Of a stretch of DNA of 64,000 bases, positions 11,701 through 36,856 are shown in pieces. The translations under genes were made by a program, and so were the position numbers. Source of the DNA: Elgaria multicarinata webbii (Eukaryota > Chordata > Lepidosauria > Squamata > Anguidae). The notes beneath the pieces are model-generated. The model was given only the letters and a program-made list of their open reading frames with translations, did not search any database and had not been told where the DNA came from. Position 1 is the stretch's first letter. Each line of letters opens with the position of its first letter. Location of the stretch: NCBI RefSeq assembly GCF_023053635.1, contig NC_086175.1, positions 121,284,740 through 121,348,739 of the forward strand. Reading direction: 5' to 3'.

Positions 11701-14700
11701 TAACCCATGCCAACTGGCTTTTTAAAATCCAAGCAAGCCACTTTTTAAAATAAAGCTACTACATTTTCTTAAATCCACATGTTACCTTTCTTCAGATCAG
11801 CTGGCGGATTTTATAAAGCAATTAAAAGAAAAGAAAATCCATCCCAAAGCACACAACAAAGCTTCCAGGCTGATTTACAAACTAGAACCTATTCCCAACG
11901 CAGGCCCATTTCCTCTGGGATGAAACATTACCTTTGCTGTTACTTTCTGGATAAGCAATTATGGGTTTGGCAGGGGACCGTCGCAAGTCGGCATTAATGA
12001 AAGGCTTGTGCCTAGGGTACTCTTCAAAGGACGCTGCTGACAGCCCATCTGTGAATGACGCGGATCTGTGACTTGCACGAAGAATACCCTGAAAGAGAGT
12101 AGAAATGGTTATTTGAGCTCTCTATGAGGCACAGAGGGCACCTCCCCTGCCCCCTCCTGTAATAGGAAGAATGGTTTCAGAGGGCCATGATGAGTGGGAT
12201 CAGGGAAGCCGCTGCTAAAGAAACTAGACTTTAGGAAGAGTTGAAATAGAGATAGGCAGTCTGTGGCCTTCCAGATGTTGCTGAACTCCCATAATTTCCT
12301 CTTTCCTCCCCGTTCCCTTTTCCTCGAGTGTTGTATCTGTTTTAGACCGAAAGCCTGCAGACAGGGACTGTCTTGATTGCGGTGTACAAAATTATGCATA
12401 GTTAAATTATGGAATTCACTACCAGAAGATGCAGTGATGGCCACCAATTTGGATGGCTTTAAAAGGGGGTTGGATCAATTCCTGGAGGCTATTAATGTCT
12501 ATTGGCTCTGATGGCTATGTGCTACCTCCAGTATCCGAGGCAGTAAGCCTGTGTGCTCCAGTTGCTTGGGAACATGGGTGAGAGGGTGCTGTTGCACCAT
12601 GTCTTGCTTTATTGGTCCGTGGTTGACAGCTGGTTGGCCACTGTGGGAACAGAGGGTTGGACTAGATGGACCCTCGGTCTGATCAAGCATGGCCCTTCTT
12701 ATGTTCTTACTTGATTATAAGACACTCTGGAAGCATCCCCCCGCCCCGAGGAATACATATATCATCCCTGATCACTAGTCATGCTGGCTGTGGCTGATGG
12801 GAGCTGGAATCCATCATCTAGAAAGCCACAGCTTCCGCAACTAAGAATCCCACAAAAGACTAGCACTTTGAACTTAAAAGAGACATACGTAATTATAATA
12901 CCATCCCTCCTAAGACAAAGTTCCCATAAATTCCTATGCATTTACACATTTTAAACCACACTTATATTATGCACACATGTCATTAAACAGTCATTCATCC
13001 AACGAATTTAAATATTTTGCAATGTTGCTTTAATTACACTCATTCTTATTTGGCCAAATATCTCACTTCCACTACTCATTCACAAAACCATTCAACTTTC
13101 TTTCTCACACGAACTCTTGTTTCATTAAAAGCAAACTCAGCCAGCACACAGAACTCCACTTCTAATTAAAAAGAGAACAAGCTGAACGAACAGCTATCAG
13201 GAGCTGTATGACAAAAGACCTAACGACAGTACAGCCTAGTAGTTGGAGTGTCAGAGACCTGGGTTCATATTCTCACTCGGGTCAAGTCTATTTCTCAGCG
13301 TCAACTACATCACAGGGCTGTTGCAAAGATATCGCAAGGTTGGGGTAGGGCGAGAACCATGTATGCTACCCTTAACCTCCTTGGACGAACAGCAAGATTT
13401 TAAAAAAGCAGCATCAAGATATTAAATAAAGGAGTATCAGAAGGAGCCAACAAGGGCCAATAGTGATGAGCATGTAAGAAAGCAAAAGATGCAGCTACAA
13501 TCAGAGCCGGAGGGGCGGTTCACACAGACATGAGTGCGTAACTCTGAAGACGAAGGGAGATGTCTGCTGACATCTCATGAAACATCAGATCAGACCTGAC
13601 AAATAAATAATATTTGCTCATCTGGCTGTGTTTGAATTGAGGCTTTCTTATGCTACTCCTATTTGTTTTTAACATTCGGACAGTTTTATTTGTTTTGTTG
13701 CATTTTCAGCTGCCTTGAGCACACCTGGTGGAAAAACGGGGCTGGAAATTTAACCAATACGCTAGCTCTCATGGCTGGCAAGGGAAGAGGGTCCTGGTTC
13801 AAGCAGGCGTAAACGCCCTGTCTGGATGACTCCTGCAAAGTAAGCTGTAAGTTGTTGAATGTTCTTGGAAGGAAGCATGCGTTTTGCATTTGTGTTGTAC
13901 CCTACCTCAATCCAGAGGGAGAGGCAAGTAACAAAATTTATTTATTATTATTATGAGCTACGGAAGCCTTCTGCAATCTGACGCCCTAAGACAGCCTTCC
14001 TCAACCTGGAGCGCTCCAGATGTGTTGGACTGCACCTCCCAGAATGCCCCAGACAGCAGAACTGGCTGGGGCATTCTGGGAGTTGTAGTCCAACACATCT
14101 GGAGCGCCCCAGGTTGAGGAAGGCTGCCCTAAGGAGATGTTGGACTACAACTCCCAACATGCCCCAGCCAGCCTTGTAGTTCAACACACGGGCGCCAGTT
14201 TGGGGAAGACTACACTAGTGTCAGACTAGGCCTGCCGAGATCTGAGATTAAATCCCTGCACAACCACGGTGCATACCTTGGGCTGTTAACTATCTCTCAG
14301 CCTAACGTAACGCATCACGGTCTTTGTGAAGATAAATGGGGGTAGGGAAGGGAACCACAGACGATGCTTTGAACTACATGGAGGACAGGCAGGACATAAA
14401 TGAGATCTACCACTCTGAGTCCCCCAGGGGGATAAAAATGCCATAAACCAGGCATGCGGAACCTCCGGACCATGAATCTAATCCGGCCCACGGCGGTTCC
14501 ACATCCGGCCTGCAGAGCTTCACTGGGTTCCTCAAAGGGGTGGAACTTGGCCATCAAAACCCACTTCTTAGAGGAATCCCCGCTGTTCCTCTCACGGCAT
14601 AAACAATCAATCAAAATCTGCCCATGTACTGCAGCACAACACCACAGCGTCCCTCAGGCGGCAATCCAAAGCACACCTGCTTGCTTGGAAGGGCCGGAAC

Positions 14701-17128
14701 AACTCCAGTTTGACTTCCAAGCCCCTAGTCAGGTTACCTGCGATATGTAAGGATCTAGTCTAGGTGATCAAGTAGGAAAACGTTACAAACAAGGGTGCCT
14801 TTTCTTTCGCACCATAAATGAGATACCTGTGGATGAACAGGCTACTATCATTGTGAATTTGTCTTATTTGCAAGCACACTTCCAAGGAAACCTGGGCAGG
14901 ACCTGGAGGCAGCCTTCACTGTTACTATTTCCAGATCCTTCCTTTGCCTGCCTCCCACACACCCTCAGTGAACGGCTTAGGCTACATCGCATGGGGTGGC
15001 ACATCCATCTTTTGTGGCCCGTTGCACACACAAACATCCACTTGAGTTTAATGTAAGTGATAAATGCTCAGTTTAAGCACACTAATCAGCTGTTTCTATG
15101 CGACATTATGATTAAGTTCGTCTTGGAATACCCACACCTGTTCTGAACTGGAGAAGTACAAAATAGGGAGGAGACTAGAAAAACCATGAAGAATTATTTA
15201 TTCTAAAGAACTATCCGAGCGAGCCCTCGAAAGCAAGGAGACAATGCAAAGGACAGGGGGGCATGGGCAATTTTCAGCCTGATATAGCGATCTCAAAAAT
15301 TCCAGAGATTTTTGGGAAATGAATTCCAAGCAAATGTATTCAAAGCTTGGCGCTAAGGACCCAATCTTATACACACTTATTCCCAAATAAGCCTTGGGCT
15401 AAGATGACAACAGTAGTAACTGCAGAGTTCCTTTCCCTCCACCAGGTTAGGGGTACATTCTGTATTTTCTTGTTTATTATTGAGTTTTGTAAAACACATT
15501 TCCCAGAAACCATATCTAAGGATGTGCAGAGATCTGGGTGCTACTTTTTGGGGGTACAAAACAGGATCTTTTCAGCACAATCCCAGGCTCCTTTCCTTCT
15601 ACTCACAATTATTTAGAACCTACCAAGTATTTCTCTGTCTCCACGACTCAATGGTGTAACATGAACCACAGTTCCATATAATGTTGGCCTGTGTGAATTT
15701 GTCTTCAGTTAAGAGCCAAATCAGATGAATTCAGCAGTTGGATTCCAGCAGCCCAAGCTATTCATGCATCTCTGCTTTGGAGACTCATATCCACCCACCT
15801 GCACACAGTCTTGTTTTAATTGGATTTTACTATTTTAAAATTTCATGCTGGTTTTAACATATTAATGGTTTAATTTGTTTTAGAATTGCATATTTATTGT
15901 TCTATCTTATATGTATGATTTTATCTGTAAACCACCCTGAGATGCTTGTGTAGGGTGGGATATAAATGTTTTAATAAATAAATAAATAAATATCTGCGTA
16001 GAAGTAAGGTTGATTATGCTCAATTGGGCTTACTACCACCTATGCCATGCAGTGCAACCCTATGCATTATCACTTGGGAAGTAACTCTCAATGACCCTGT
16101 TCAGCTGACATGCTGAGCCGCCACAGTGGTTAAACATTTTGAGCTAAACATTATGGCTTAGTGTGTCGTGCGAACCATTCCTAACCATGGTGGCTACATA
16201 ACCACGGATGCTCACTAACTTATTTGCTGCAAAAGAGTTAGCAGGAGGAAAAAAGGCGGGATATAAATGCAATAATAAAAATGAACAGGGGGAGACTGTG
16301 AAAACATGCTTATTTTGACGTGACATATAGGTTGGGAAGCTAAATGGGATTCAAGGCAATGGGGTAGGCCGGGGACACACACTCTGCTCGACACCCTGAA
16401 GAGCCACCGCCAGGCAATACTGGCACACCACCAAACCAGATGGGCAAATGGTCTGATGCAGAATAAGGCAAGTTCACATTCTAAGGGATCTAGGACTAAA
16501 ATAGAGACATTACATTAATTGTGTGCGTAGCAGCTTGAGTCATGTTTTCAGTTTTACTCTAGACACAGGGGACTGATTCACAATCTTAAAAGTCTCCCCT
16601 ACCCCCCCCTGCCCCCATGATAGGGGTCCAGACCTGGATGGGGGCTCCTGCATCTACTCTAGAGTAAATCGGAGGGGGGGAAGCAGGGTCGATTATGGCT
16701 CTTTAGTCTCCTTTGCTTTGCGGAGTCCACAGGTGCGTGGCAGGGCATACTCGGCATTCCCCAACCTGCACCCTCCCATATGTATTGGGCTACAACCCTA
16801 TCATCGCCTGGCTGGGAACGATGGGAGTTGTAGTCCAACACTTTTGAAAGGCGACCTTACCTTGAGGCAGGTCTGATTCGAAGCGGCTGTTTCCAATGCT
16901 CTTAAGCTGTGTCAGTGCCGCGAATGACGCGCAGCCGTTCTAACAGCGAGCCCGCCTCTGAGCATGTGAAGAGTGCTTTTCCTCCTCACTGCATCCCACC
17001 CGCCATAGACAAACACACACACTCCAGGGTTGAGAACACGGAGTGCGAAGGGGCCCGGGGGCGTCTCCCGCTGCACACACACCCCGTCCCTCCCTCGAGC
17101 TCACCGTGTGCTCCGAATCCCCCGCCAT
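212..17128 (-). CDS. CEP57: CEP57, centrosomal protein of 57 kDa, 5' part (coding exons 1-5)
   Basis: The product is a coiled-coil centrosome protein. The family is known to sit in the pericentriolar material with CEP63 and CEP152 and to bind microtubules through a C-terminal domain that is not in this window. Five exons join in frame (24+157+180+122+117 nt = 200 codons) at GT/AG sites: 17128-17105, 12088-11932, 5434-5255, 1578-1457, 328-212. Recognisable stretches are [49 protein letters not shown] and [19 protein letters not shown], all close to human CEP57. Exons 3-5 encode the N-terminal centrosome-localising coiled coil. The gene runs off the left edge. It is divergent from FAM76B and shares its CpG-rich promoter block. 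The weakest part is exon 1, because its peptide is short and not conserved. Confidence 0.93.
329..1456 (-). other. CEP57 intron 4
   Basis: Contains a CR1-A 3' end (628-1145), a C-run at about 482-496 and no other recognised element. Confidence 0.85.
628..1145 (+). mobile_element. CR1-A LINE, 3' end
   Basis: Starts at GGTTAGGCCTCATCTTGAG (the [11 protein letters not shown] part of ORF2) and carries [40 protein letters not shown] and [12 protein letters not shown], then the 3' UTR and an ATTCCATGATTAT-type tail. 5'-truncated, with the reading frame broken. Confidence 0.9.
1457..1578 (-). CDS. CEP57: CEP57 coding exon 4
   Basis: The acceptor CCTTCAG|AGTTGG and donor AAACAG|GTAAGA bound 122 nt, phase 1 to phase 0. 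It encodes [19 protein letters not shown] and [20 protein letters not shown], continuing the coiled coil. Confidence 0.95.
1741..1795 (-). ncRNA. Hammerhead-ribozyme-like motif, left arm
   Basis: The reverse complement repeats the right-arm motif: TTGTAC, GCTC, CTGACGA, the GGATC/GATCC hairpin, GAAACGTT, GAGC, GTACAA. Both arms keep the motif intact and read outwards from the palindrome centre. Confidence 0.5.
2001..2055 (+). ncRNA. Hammerhead-ribozyme-like motif, right arm
   Basis: Stem I outer TTGTAC/GTACAA (2001-2006, 2050-2055) and inner GCTC/GAGC (2008-2011, 2043-2046); core CTGACGA (2012-2018); stem II GGATC/GATCC (2020-2024, 2030-2034) with loop CACAA; GAAA (2035-2038); a 2-bp stem III (AC/GT) and U at the cleavage position 2042. 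One extra A (2019) at the base of stem II departs from the canonical form, so activity is uncertain. Confidence 0.5.
2490..3060. mobile_element. Family C foldback element with an L2 tail inside
   Basis: TTCAGACAACACATTA at the left faces ATGTTGTCCGA at the right. The arms share ACTCCAC/GTGGAGT and CTCAACRGTGG blocks. The inner part (about 2640-2860) looks like an L2 3' end with an AATAAATAAATAAA tail. No target duplication could be made out. Confidence 0.5.
3185..4490 (-). mobile_element. Non-LTR retrotransposon fragment, clade unresolved
   Basis: The minus strand encodes [20 protein letters not shown] and FSSAGTW (4160-4470), the post-catalytic part of a LINE reverse transcriptase, then a Cys/His-poor tail with [18 protein letters not shown] (3640-3990). 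Frames are interrupted. It is distinct from the CR1, L2, L1 and BovB copies here. Confidence 0.55.
4654..4995 (-). mobile_element. L2-type LINE, 3' end
   Basis: Minus-strand peptide [36 protein letters not shown] is the typical L2-clade ORF2 end. The ATTTATTTATTT tail is at the left, with a GGGCGGTTTACAA motif next to it. Confidence 0.75.
5255..5434 (-). CDS. CEP57: CEP57 coding exon 3
   Basis: The acceptor GTTAG|CTATC and donor GATG|GTATGC bound 180 nt, phase 1 to phase 1. It encodes [32 protein letters not shown] and [13 protein letters not shown]: heptad-rich coiled coil at the start of the centrosome-localisation domain, nearly identical to the human protein. Confidence 0.96.
5586..5776 (+). 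mobile_element. L2-type LINE 3' end with (TTA)n tail
   Basis: GGCAGGCCTATCCAGTGGAAT, a GATCCAAATGAGGCGGGTAAG motif and a 40-bp ATT/TTA run (5734-5776), the usual L2 3' layout. Confidence 0.65.
5935..6066 (+). mobile_element. L2-type LINE 3' end scrap
   Basis: TTTTATTTTATCTTGTACTC, then GGGGAGCAGTATATAAATATTG and an AATAAACAAATAATAAA tail. Confidence 0.45.
6226..6244. repeat. (CA)n microsatellite
   Basis: About nine CA units. Confidence 0.8.
6609..6634. repeat. (ATT)n microsatellite
   Basis: About eight ATT units in CEP57 intron 2. Confidence 0.8.
6844..7190 (-). mobile_element. CR1-B LINE, 3' end
   Basis: GAACATAAGA...GGGTCCATCTAGTCCAGC at the left is the reversed CR1-B tail. The minus strand encodes the [19 protein letters not shown]-type ORF2 end. 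Confidence 0.8.
7575..8457 (+). mobile_element. CR1-B LINE 3' end, split by an LTR
   Basis: [20 protein letters not shown] and RGLDKFLE are encoded at 7640-7730. The copy is interrupted at 7828 and resumes at 8342 with CACCATGTCCTGCTTGTTC, ending at GATCTTCTTATGTTGTTC. Comparison with the uninterrupted copy at 12375-12712 shows the break exactly. Confidence 0.85.
7828..8336. mobile_element. Solo LTR (fossil of an LTR retroelement)
   Basis: A 509-bp block begins TGTTGA and ends CCAACA (TG...CA ends with short inverted repeats). It is flanked by a 5-bp duplication GTTGC (7823-7827 and 8337-8341) of the host CR1. No internal or coding part is present, so it is a remnant, younger than the CR1 it sits in. 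Family not determined; a 5-bp duplication fits several ERV and Gypsy lineages. Confidence 0.75.
9510..10047. mobile_element. Non-autonomous hAT element
   Basis: Terminal inverted repeats CAGTGGTTCCCAAA / TTTGGGAACCACTG, a well-known hAT end, bound 538 bp. Flanks TGCTACAG (9502-9509) and TTCTACAG (10048-10055) match at 7 of 8 bases as the target duplication. No transposase frame. Confidence 0.85.
10655..10878 (+). mobile_element. MIR-like tRNA-derived SINE
   Basis: Reads like the MIR/CORE-SINE 3' half: ATCCTCACAATAACAACCCC, GTAGGTTGGGCTGAGAG, GGCCCAGAGTCACCCAG, then AGAACCCGGATCTCC. Low sequence identity makes the exact family uncertain. Confidence 0.55.
11036..11165. repeat. Foldback-F element
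   Basis: CCTTCCCCAGCCTCGTGCC and GGCACCCCACTGGGGAAG face each other, with AACTCCCAT and GGGAGTTGTAG inside. Confidence 0.7.
11932..12088 (-). CDS. CEP57: CEP57 coding exon 2
   Basis: The acceptor TTTCAG|GGT and donor AAAG|GTAATG bound 157 nt. It enters in phase 0 and leaves in phase 1. The translation includes [20 protein letters not shown] and AYPESNSK, matching the human stretch YPSDKPFLNSDLRRSP...AYPESNSR. The first half of the exon (serine-rich) is poorly conserved, as in the family. Confidence 0.93.
12375..12712 (+). mobile_element. CR1-B LINE, 3' end
   Basis: TATGGAATTCACTACCAGAAG through GGACTAGATGGACCCTCGG and the CTTCTTATGTTCTTA tail. Uninterrupted, and useful as the reference for the LTR-split copy. 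Confidence 0.8.
13983..14125. repeat. Foldback-F element, near-perfect palindrome
   Basis: CCTTCCTCAACCTGGAGCGC at the left and its complement at the right pair over about 60 bp each side, with GGGAGTTGTAGTCCAACACA inside. It is the best-preserved stem of the family here, so probably the youngest copy. A half copy follows (14130-14215). Confidence 0.8.
15790..15993 (+). mobile_element. L2-type LINE 3' end
   Basis: AAACCACCCTGAGATGCTTG, GGGTGGGATATAAATG, then TTTTAATAAATAAATAAATA. Confidence 0.65.
16095..16275 (+). repeat. Family C fragment
   Basis: CTGTTCAGCTGACATGCTGAG opens it; TTTTGAGCTAAACATTATGG and AACCATTCCTAACCATGGTGG are shared almost word for word with 26145-26310. Confidence 0.55.
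16750..16852. repeat. Foldback-F element
   Basis: CATTCCCCAACCTGCACCCTC at the left, GGGAGTTGTAGTCCAACAC at the right. It sits just outside the promoter block. Confidence 0.65.
17105..17128 (-). CDS. CEP57: CEP57 coding exon 1 (start codon)
   Basis: The exon reads MAGDSEHT and ends at a good donor (ACG|GTGAGC), phase 0, which fits the phase-0 acceptor of exon 2. The ATG at 17128 has G at +4. A second in-frame ATG ten codons upstream, at 17158, would give MHPLRPSFYD before it; I prefer 17128 because its length is closer to other CEP57 N termini. The choice is an inference. Confidence 0.6.
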
Positions 17129-17383
17129 GTCGTAAAAGGACGGCCGCAACGGGTGCATGTCCCTTTAAGGCCAGCGAGCGGCTACGAGCGCCGCCTCCCC
17201 CGCCTTCCTCCTCCTCCTCCTCCAGCTGTCCCAGAAACACCGCGGCTGCAACGAGATAGCTCAGTTGAGTGACACAGCAACCGGCCAACCGCACTACATC
17301 CCGCCCACAGCAGCTCCCGGACCCGTTGCTTTTTACGCCGGGTTGCGTCATAGACCCACGGCTATGATGGACGCGATGAGCAG

Positions 17384-17388
17384 CCAAT
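17384..17388 (+). promoter_or_regulatory. CCAAT box
   Basis: The context is AGCCAATGAG, a good NF-Y type core, about 256 bp upstream of the CEP57 start and inside the shared promoter. It is one of four CCAAT cores in 400 bp. Confidence 0.45.
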
Positions 17389-17550
17389 GAGAAGGACACG
17401 CTGTGAAGCGAGGCTAAGATTGGGCTCTTCTATCCCACATCCCCCCTCCCTTGGATCTTTACACCTAGCGACTTCGAGCCAACCGAGGCTGGATTTGTCG
17501 TGGGTGCTTTTTGTTTCTTTGAGAGGCGGGGAACGGGTTCACCTCCCTTC

Positions 17551-17562
17551 TGCGCAAGCGCA
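17551..17562. promoter_or_regulatory. NRF1-like site
   Basis: TGCGCAAGCGCA is close to the NRF1 palindrome (GCGCANGCGC). Such sites are frequent in bidirectional CpG-island promoters. This is a motif match only. Confidence 0.45.
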
Positions 17563-17644
17563 ACCCCACGAGCGGCGGGCCCGCCGTCGGAAGGGAAAGG
17601 CGTATTGCGAAGTCGCTCAAGCCCATAAAGGGTTCGACGCTGAG

Positions 17645-17649
17645 CCAAT
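17645..17649 (+). promoter_or_regulatory. CCAAT box
   Basis: The context is GAGCCAATGCGG, a forward CCAAT core in the middle of the divergent promoter. Confidence 0.4.
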
Positions 17650-17732
17650 GCGGAGGCGCGGAGCAGGCTCGGCTTTCTGGTTGGCCTGGCTGGGCGTGAC
17701 GCAAGCGGCGGAGCCGCGCGGCCTGCCACACC

Positions 17733-17780
17733 ATTGGGCGGCGAGGTTTGAAGGAAGCCTTGCCGCGCGGCCCTGATTGG
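17733..17780 (-). promoter_or_regulatory. Pair of reversed CCAAT boxes
   Basis: ATTGG cores lie at 17733 (CCATTGGGCG) and 17776 (TGATTGGCTG), 43 bp apart. Spaced NF-Y pairs are typical of cell-cycle promoters; a TTTGAA lies between them at about 17746. Confidence 0.45.
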
Positions 17781-18047
17781 CTGAGGAGAACGGTGAGGCT
17801 CGCGCTCGGTTCATTCGCTGCCTGGATCGCGCTCTCGTTCTGTTTGTGTGAGGAGAAGGAGGGCGGCGGGGGGGGAGGAGGAGGGAAAGGGCCGTGATGC
17901 GGCTGCCGACGCCAGGAGGAAACAGGGCCTACTAGGCTGAGGAGAAGGAAGGAGACGCGGCGGCACCACCAAGCGGCCGAGGGGAGAGGCCCGCCTGCCT
18001 GCCTATCGCTGCCGCACCTCAGCGAGCCTGGCTGTCCGTGTGACTGA

Positions 18048-33574
<15,527 letters not shown>

Positions 33575-34420
33575 AGAGCTGGCTATTTGCATGGGTGTTA
33601 ATATTCAAAAGGTAAATGACTCTGGAAACTTCTTAGAAGCGTGTGTAGTAGGGAAAACAATATTTTTGCAGACAGAGTAGTTGGCATGTTTCGTACACTT
33701 TTTGTAACTGATAATGCAGTGGAACTTCTTTTTTTAAGTTTAAACCATTTGGATTAAAATACTTCAGCCGGCTTGAAGAAAGCTTTTTAAAAATATATAT
33801 ACAGGAGATGACTTTTTGCCAGTTGTTTGTGATCAGTAAGAGTGCTCTTATTTTTAACTACATCATGCAATAACAAATACATGAATGGCAGCAACTTGAG
33901 AGAGCAATCCACCCCACACCGCTGTTGTGAAGACTCATTAATTTAAATTGGGTTTATACAAGGCAGCTGGGCAAGAACTTGTCTGGGAGCTGGGCAGACT
34001 TGCATCAAGAAAAATAACTCAACCATATCAATATATCTCAGCAGCAACTAGTTCAGAAGCAGAAGCACTTGGATACCTAGCAACTGTGCTTTACCTTTTT
34101 GGTCAAAATAAGAGTACACGGAAGACTAAAATCATGGTGCTTTTATTATGAGAAGCTTAAACCTATAAATATATGTAAAAGAATTTTAACAGTTTTATTC
34201 TTAGTGATAACTGGTGTTTTGCATTTCTTGTCATAGAAATTTAAAGAGAGTCTCTATTGTAAGTACCAGAACAAAATGTGGTTTTTGAAAATATACTGTA
34301 GACTTTTCTCTTGAAAGTGCCTTTTCACCCAACTGTTTATTTATAGGAATGTTGGTATTTTGTATATAAGGTTTTTTCCTTTTTTAAAAAAAGAAATCAT
34401 GTTTAAATGTTCCCGTGTGT

Positions 34421-34465
34421 TTGTATGTGTGTGTGTATATATATATATATAAATATATATATATA
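34421..34465. repeat. (TG)n(TA)n microsatellite in the 3' UTR
   Basis: TGTGTTTGTATGTGTGTGTG runs into TATATATA. A second (TA)n run is at 34780-34799. Confidence 0.8.
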
Positions 34466-36043
34466 AATGTATGTACAGAAGAATCCAATGCTAAGATCAA
34501 AGTTGTTGGGATGCTAGATAAGGTGCTAAGAACTGGCAGACAATGAATTTTGGCTGTAGATAACTGTAACAGATGTGTCTGTGTAGAGAGTATTTGTCTT
34601 AACTCTTGTGGTGCCTAACTTAATGTTTTTGAGGGGGATTTTTTGGCCACGTTCAACCGTAGGGATTTTAAAATATTTCTCCTTTTTATCTCAGTGCTAA
34701 CTTGCATTGTATTCTCAGTGGTGTATTCTAAATTGAATGATACGGGAACAGTATTTGAGCTGATGTAACTCTACACACATATATATATATATATATATTT
34801 TTAATAACACTGCAATGTAACTTAATGCCTTTTTAAATTGCTATGTTAACATGCCTTTTTATTTCTGTACAATAAGGAAACAGCAGTCCCGCACCAAAAG
34901 CTTTACATTGCTAAGGGCAGAGTCACACGGTAGTTCTGTTCTGTGACAAATAACATGGGAGCCAAAAGAAACGCTGGAAATGCCCCTGAACACCTTGCAC
35001 TGAGAACAAAGACACCAGCTGCATGGACTGCATCACCTCTGCTGGTGAGTCATGTAGTCTGGTGGTATCAGTGACACCTGAAGCACCTCATGCAATATAG
35101 GGATTAGATGAGCCTAAGCAGAACATCCTGTTCCCTAATAAAAAGCCATGCACACATGCCCTGAGTTAGTTACTTTCAAACCATGTGGTGGGGAAACCCT
35201 GTAATTTCATGGAAATATCAGTGTCATACGAGATTAGCTGAAAGATAGGCAGCTTGTGCACCACTACTTATTTTCAATGTAGAGGTGTGTCCTGGGTGCA
35301 CTCAATTCATTCCGGACAGTGGTGAGGCCCATAAAGGCTGGCCAACCTTGCAGAAACCATCTGTGCACCATGGAATGGGTCCCAGAACATTGTGTAACGT
35401 GCAAGAATTCTGCAGCAGGTGGGCCAGTGGTTTCCTCAGCAGACGTCCATCAATGTGAAAAGCATTCCCTGAAGGTAGAAGGTTTGAGAGGCAGTGTCCT
35501 AAAGGAAATTACATGTGCTGTATTATTTAAATTTGAAATATTCCCTTTGGGGTGATAATACGATCAGAACAGTCAAGGCTTGTTCTCGCAAACATGATTT
35601 CATTTTAAAAATAAAGAAGCTGGTTTTCCATAAAACGGAAATCTCGTTGATTCAAGGGTGCTCAATTTACAGTCATAGGAATTGTACTTCAGCTGGCATT
35701 GATGTGGCTTTGGTTCTCCAGCTACCTGAAGACTGGGAGGATTTGTTCCCAAGAGACTACTGAATAATTGTAATTTGAAAAGGGAAAAGAAGCTGCTTTC
35801 TACAATATTGAGATTTTTTTTAATTTTTTGTACACTAAGATGAACTTTGTACATTTATAAATACTTTTTGCTGATCTTACATGGTAACACAGCTAGGGTA
35901 GAATATATACTGCTGCTATCCTGTTAGACTGTTTAGTCATTGAGAAACTTTTTTTTTTAAATTACTGACTTCCATTTCAGAGTATTTTGATACTTTTTCC
36001 AGTTAAATGGTTGCCTGTCACTGGTGGATTTGTGTTTTTTAAA

Positions 36044-36049
36044 AATAAA
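36044..36049 (+). terminator. Possible early poly(A) signal
   Basis: AATAAA in an A-rich context (AAAAATAAAAACTGG). It would give a 2.5-kb 3' UTR. It is a weaker candidate than the two downstream. Confidence 0.3.
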
Positions 36050-36404
36050 AACTGGTCAAAACTTCACGGGAAACTGACCCACTTTCTGATCATTTTCATT
36101 TAAACCTGCTTATGCTGCAATAGGAACATTCTAGAGGAAAAGTCCCAACATTTTAGTTTTTAAGTACTGGAGACGTACAAAGCCCGTTATGAAAGCATTT
36201 ACAGACTTCACAGTGTTTAGAAATTATTTTGGATTTTTAAATATGTCCTCTCTAACTTGGACTTTTAAAAGCTAGAAACTAGCAAGTGGAATCCTGGAGT
36301 TGTAGGTTATTTTCACAATGAGCTTTTTTAATGTATACTTTCAAGATGATACATTGTACTATATAATGTGGATTTAAGTCAGTTTTCAGCTGTTAACATT
36401 GAAT

Positions 36405-36410
36405 AATAAA
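36405..36410 (+). terminator. Poly(A) signal, likely FAM76B
   Basis: AATAAA followed by AGTTTTACTT and T/GT-rich DNA, a good arrangement for cleavage about 20 nt downstream. Confidence 0.55.
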
Positions 36411-36623
36411 AGTTTTACTTCAGCTTGAGTTATTTATGTATTTTAAGCCTGTGAATATTGCAATTCCTTTTTTTAAGTTAGAATGTCTATGTCCATTCTG
36501 AGTTGAAGCTGTACAGCTTACTACGTGTGTGTGTGTATGTATATACACACTATTGGAATTCTGTACTGGCACACATTTGACAGTCAACATTTTTGTACTT
36601 TTTTTCTAAATCCAATATTTCAC

Positions 36624-36629
36624 AATAAA
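36624..36629 (+). terminator. Poly(A) signal, distal FAM76B
   Basis: CACAATAAAAGTTTG, the last AATAAA before the hAT element at 36857. It probably marks the distal 3' end. Confidence 0.5.
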
Positions 36630-36856
36630 AGTTTGTTAAAACGTCAGTATGCCCCTCTTAACATTATTCAGAAAGTCTTTGAGCTGTCAGTTGGCTTCCA
36701 TCCGAAGATGGAGGAAAGGGATCAGTGTTAATGGTGTCTTGAATTGTAACTTTGGTCTGGTTTTATCCTCTAGGTCGGGTATGAGCAACTTGTGGTCTTG
36801 CAGATGTTTGGTTTTGAATTGTTCTTTGAGGTATAGGAGGCTGCTGTGCAAAAGAA

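Larger units (their letters stand above)
5435..11931 (-). other. CEP57 intron 2
   Basis: Repeat-rich; elements are listed separately. Stretches with nothing recognised: 6070-6600, 8560-9500 (apart from a Foldback-F scrap near 8875-8910 and a diverged direct repeat, 9134-9168 and 9268-9303), 10060-10650 and 11170-11930. Confidence 0.8.
12089..17104 (-). other. CEP57 intron 1
   Basis: Contains CR1-B, L2, Foldback-F and family C copies listed separately. No element recognised in 12713-13640 or 14220-15780 (a weak hAT-like GGCATGCGGAACCTCCGG block sits near 14450). A clean donor-like CAAG|GTAAGG lies at 16861/16860 with no in-frame exon. Confidence 0.75.
33575..36650 (+). other. FAM76B: FAM76B 3' untranslated region
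   Basis: AT-rich DNA follows the stop for about 3 kb without any interspersed element I recognise, which contrasts with the repeat-packed DNA beyond 36.8 kb and fits a conserved long 3' UTR. It holds (TG)n/(TA)n runs at about 34421-34465 and 34780-34799. A donor-like AAAAG|GTAAAT lies 37 nt after the stop (GT at 33612). The end is inferred from the poly(A) signals. Confidence 0.7.

Noticed and set aside
16861-16957. Extra CEP57 coding exon upstream of exon 2
   Set aside because: None of the available acceptors gives a length that keeps the frame between exons 1 and 2.
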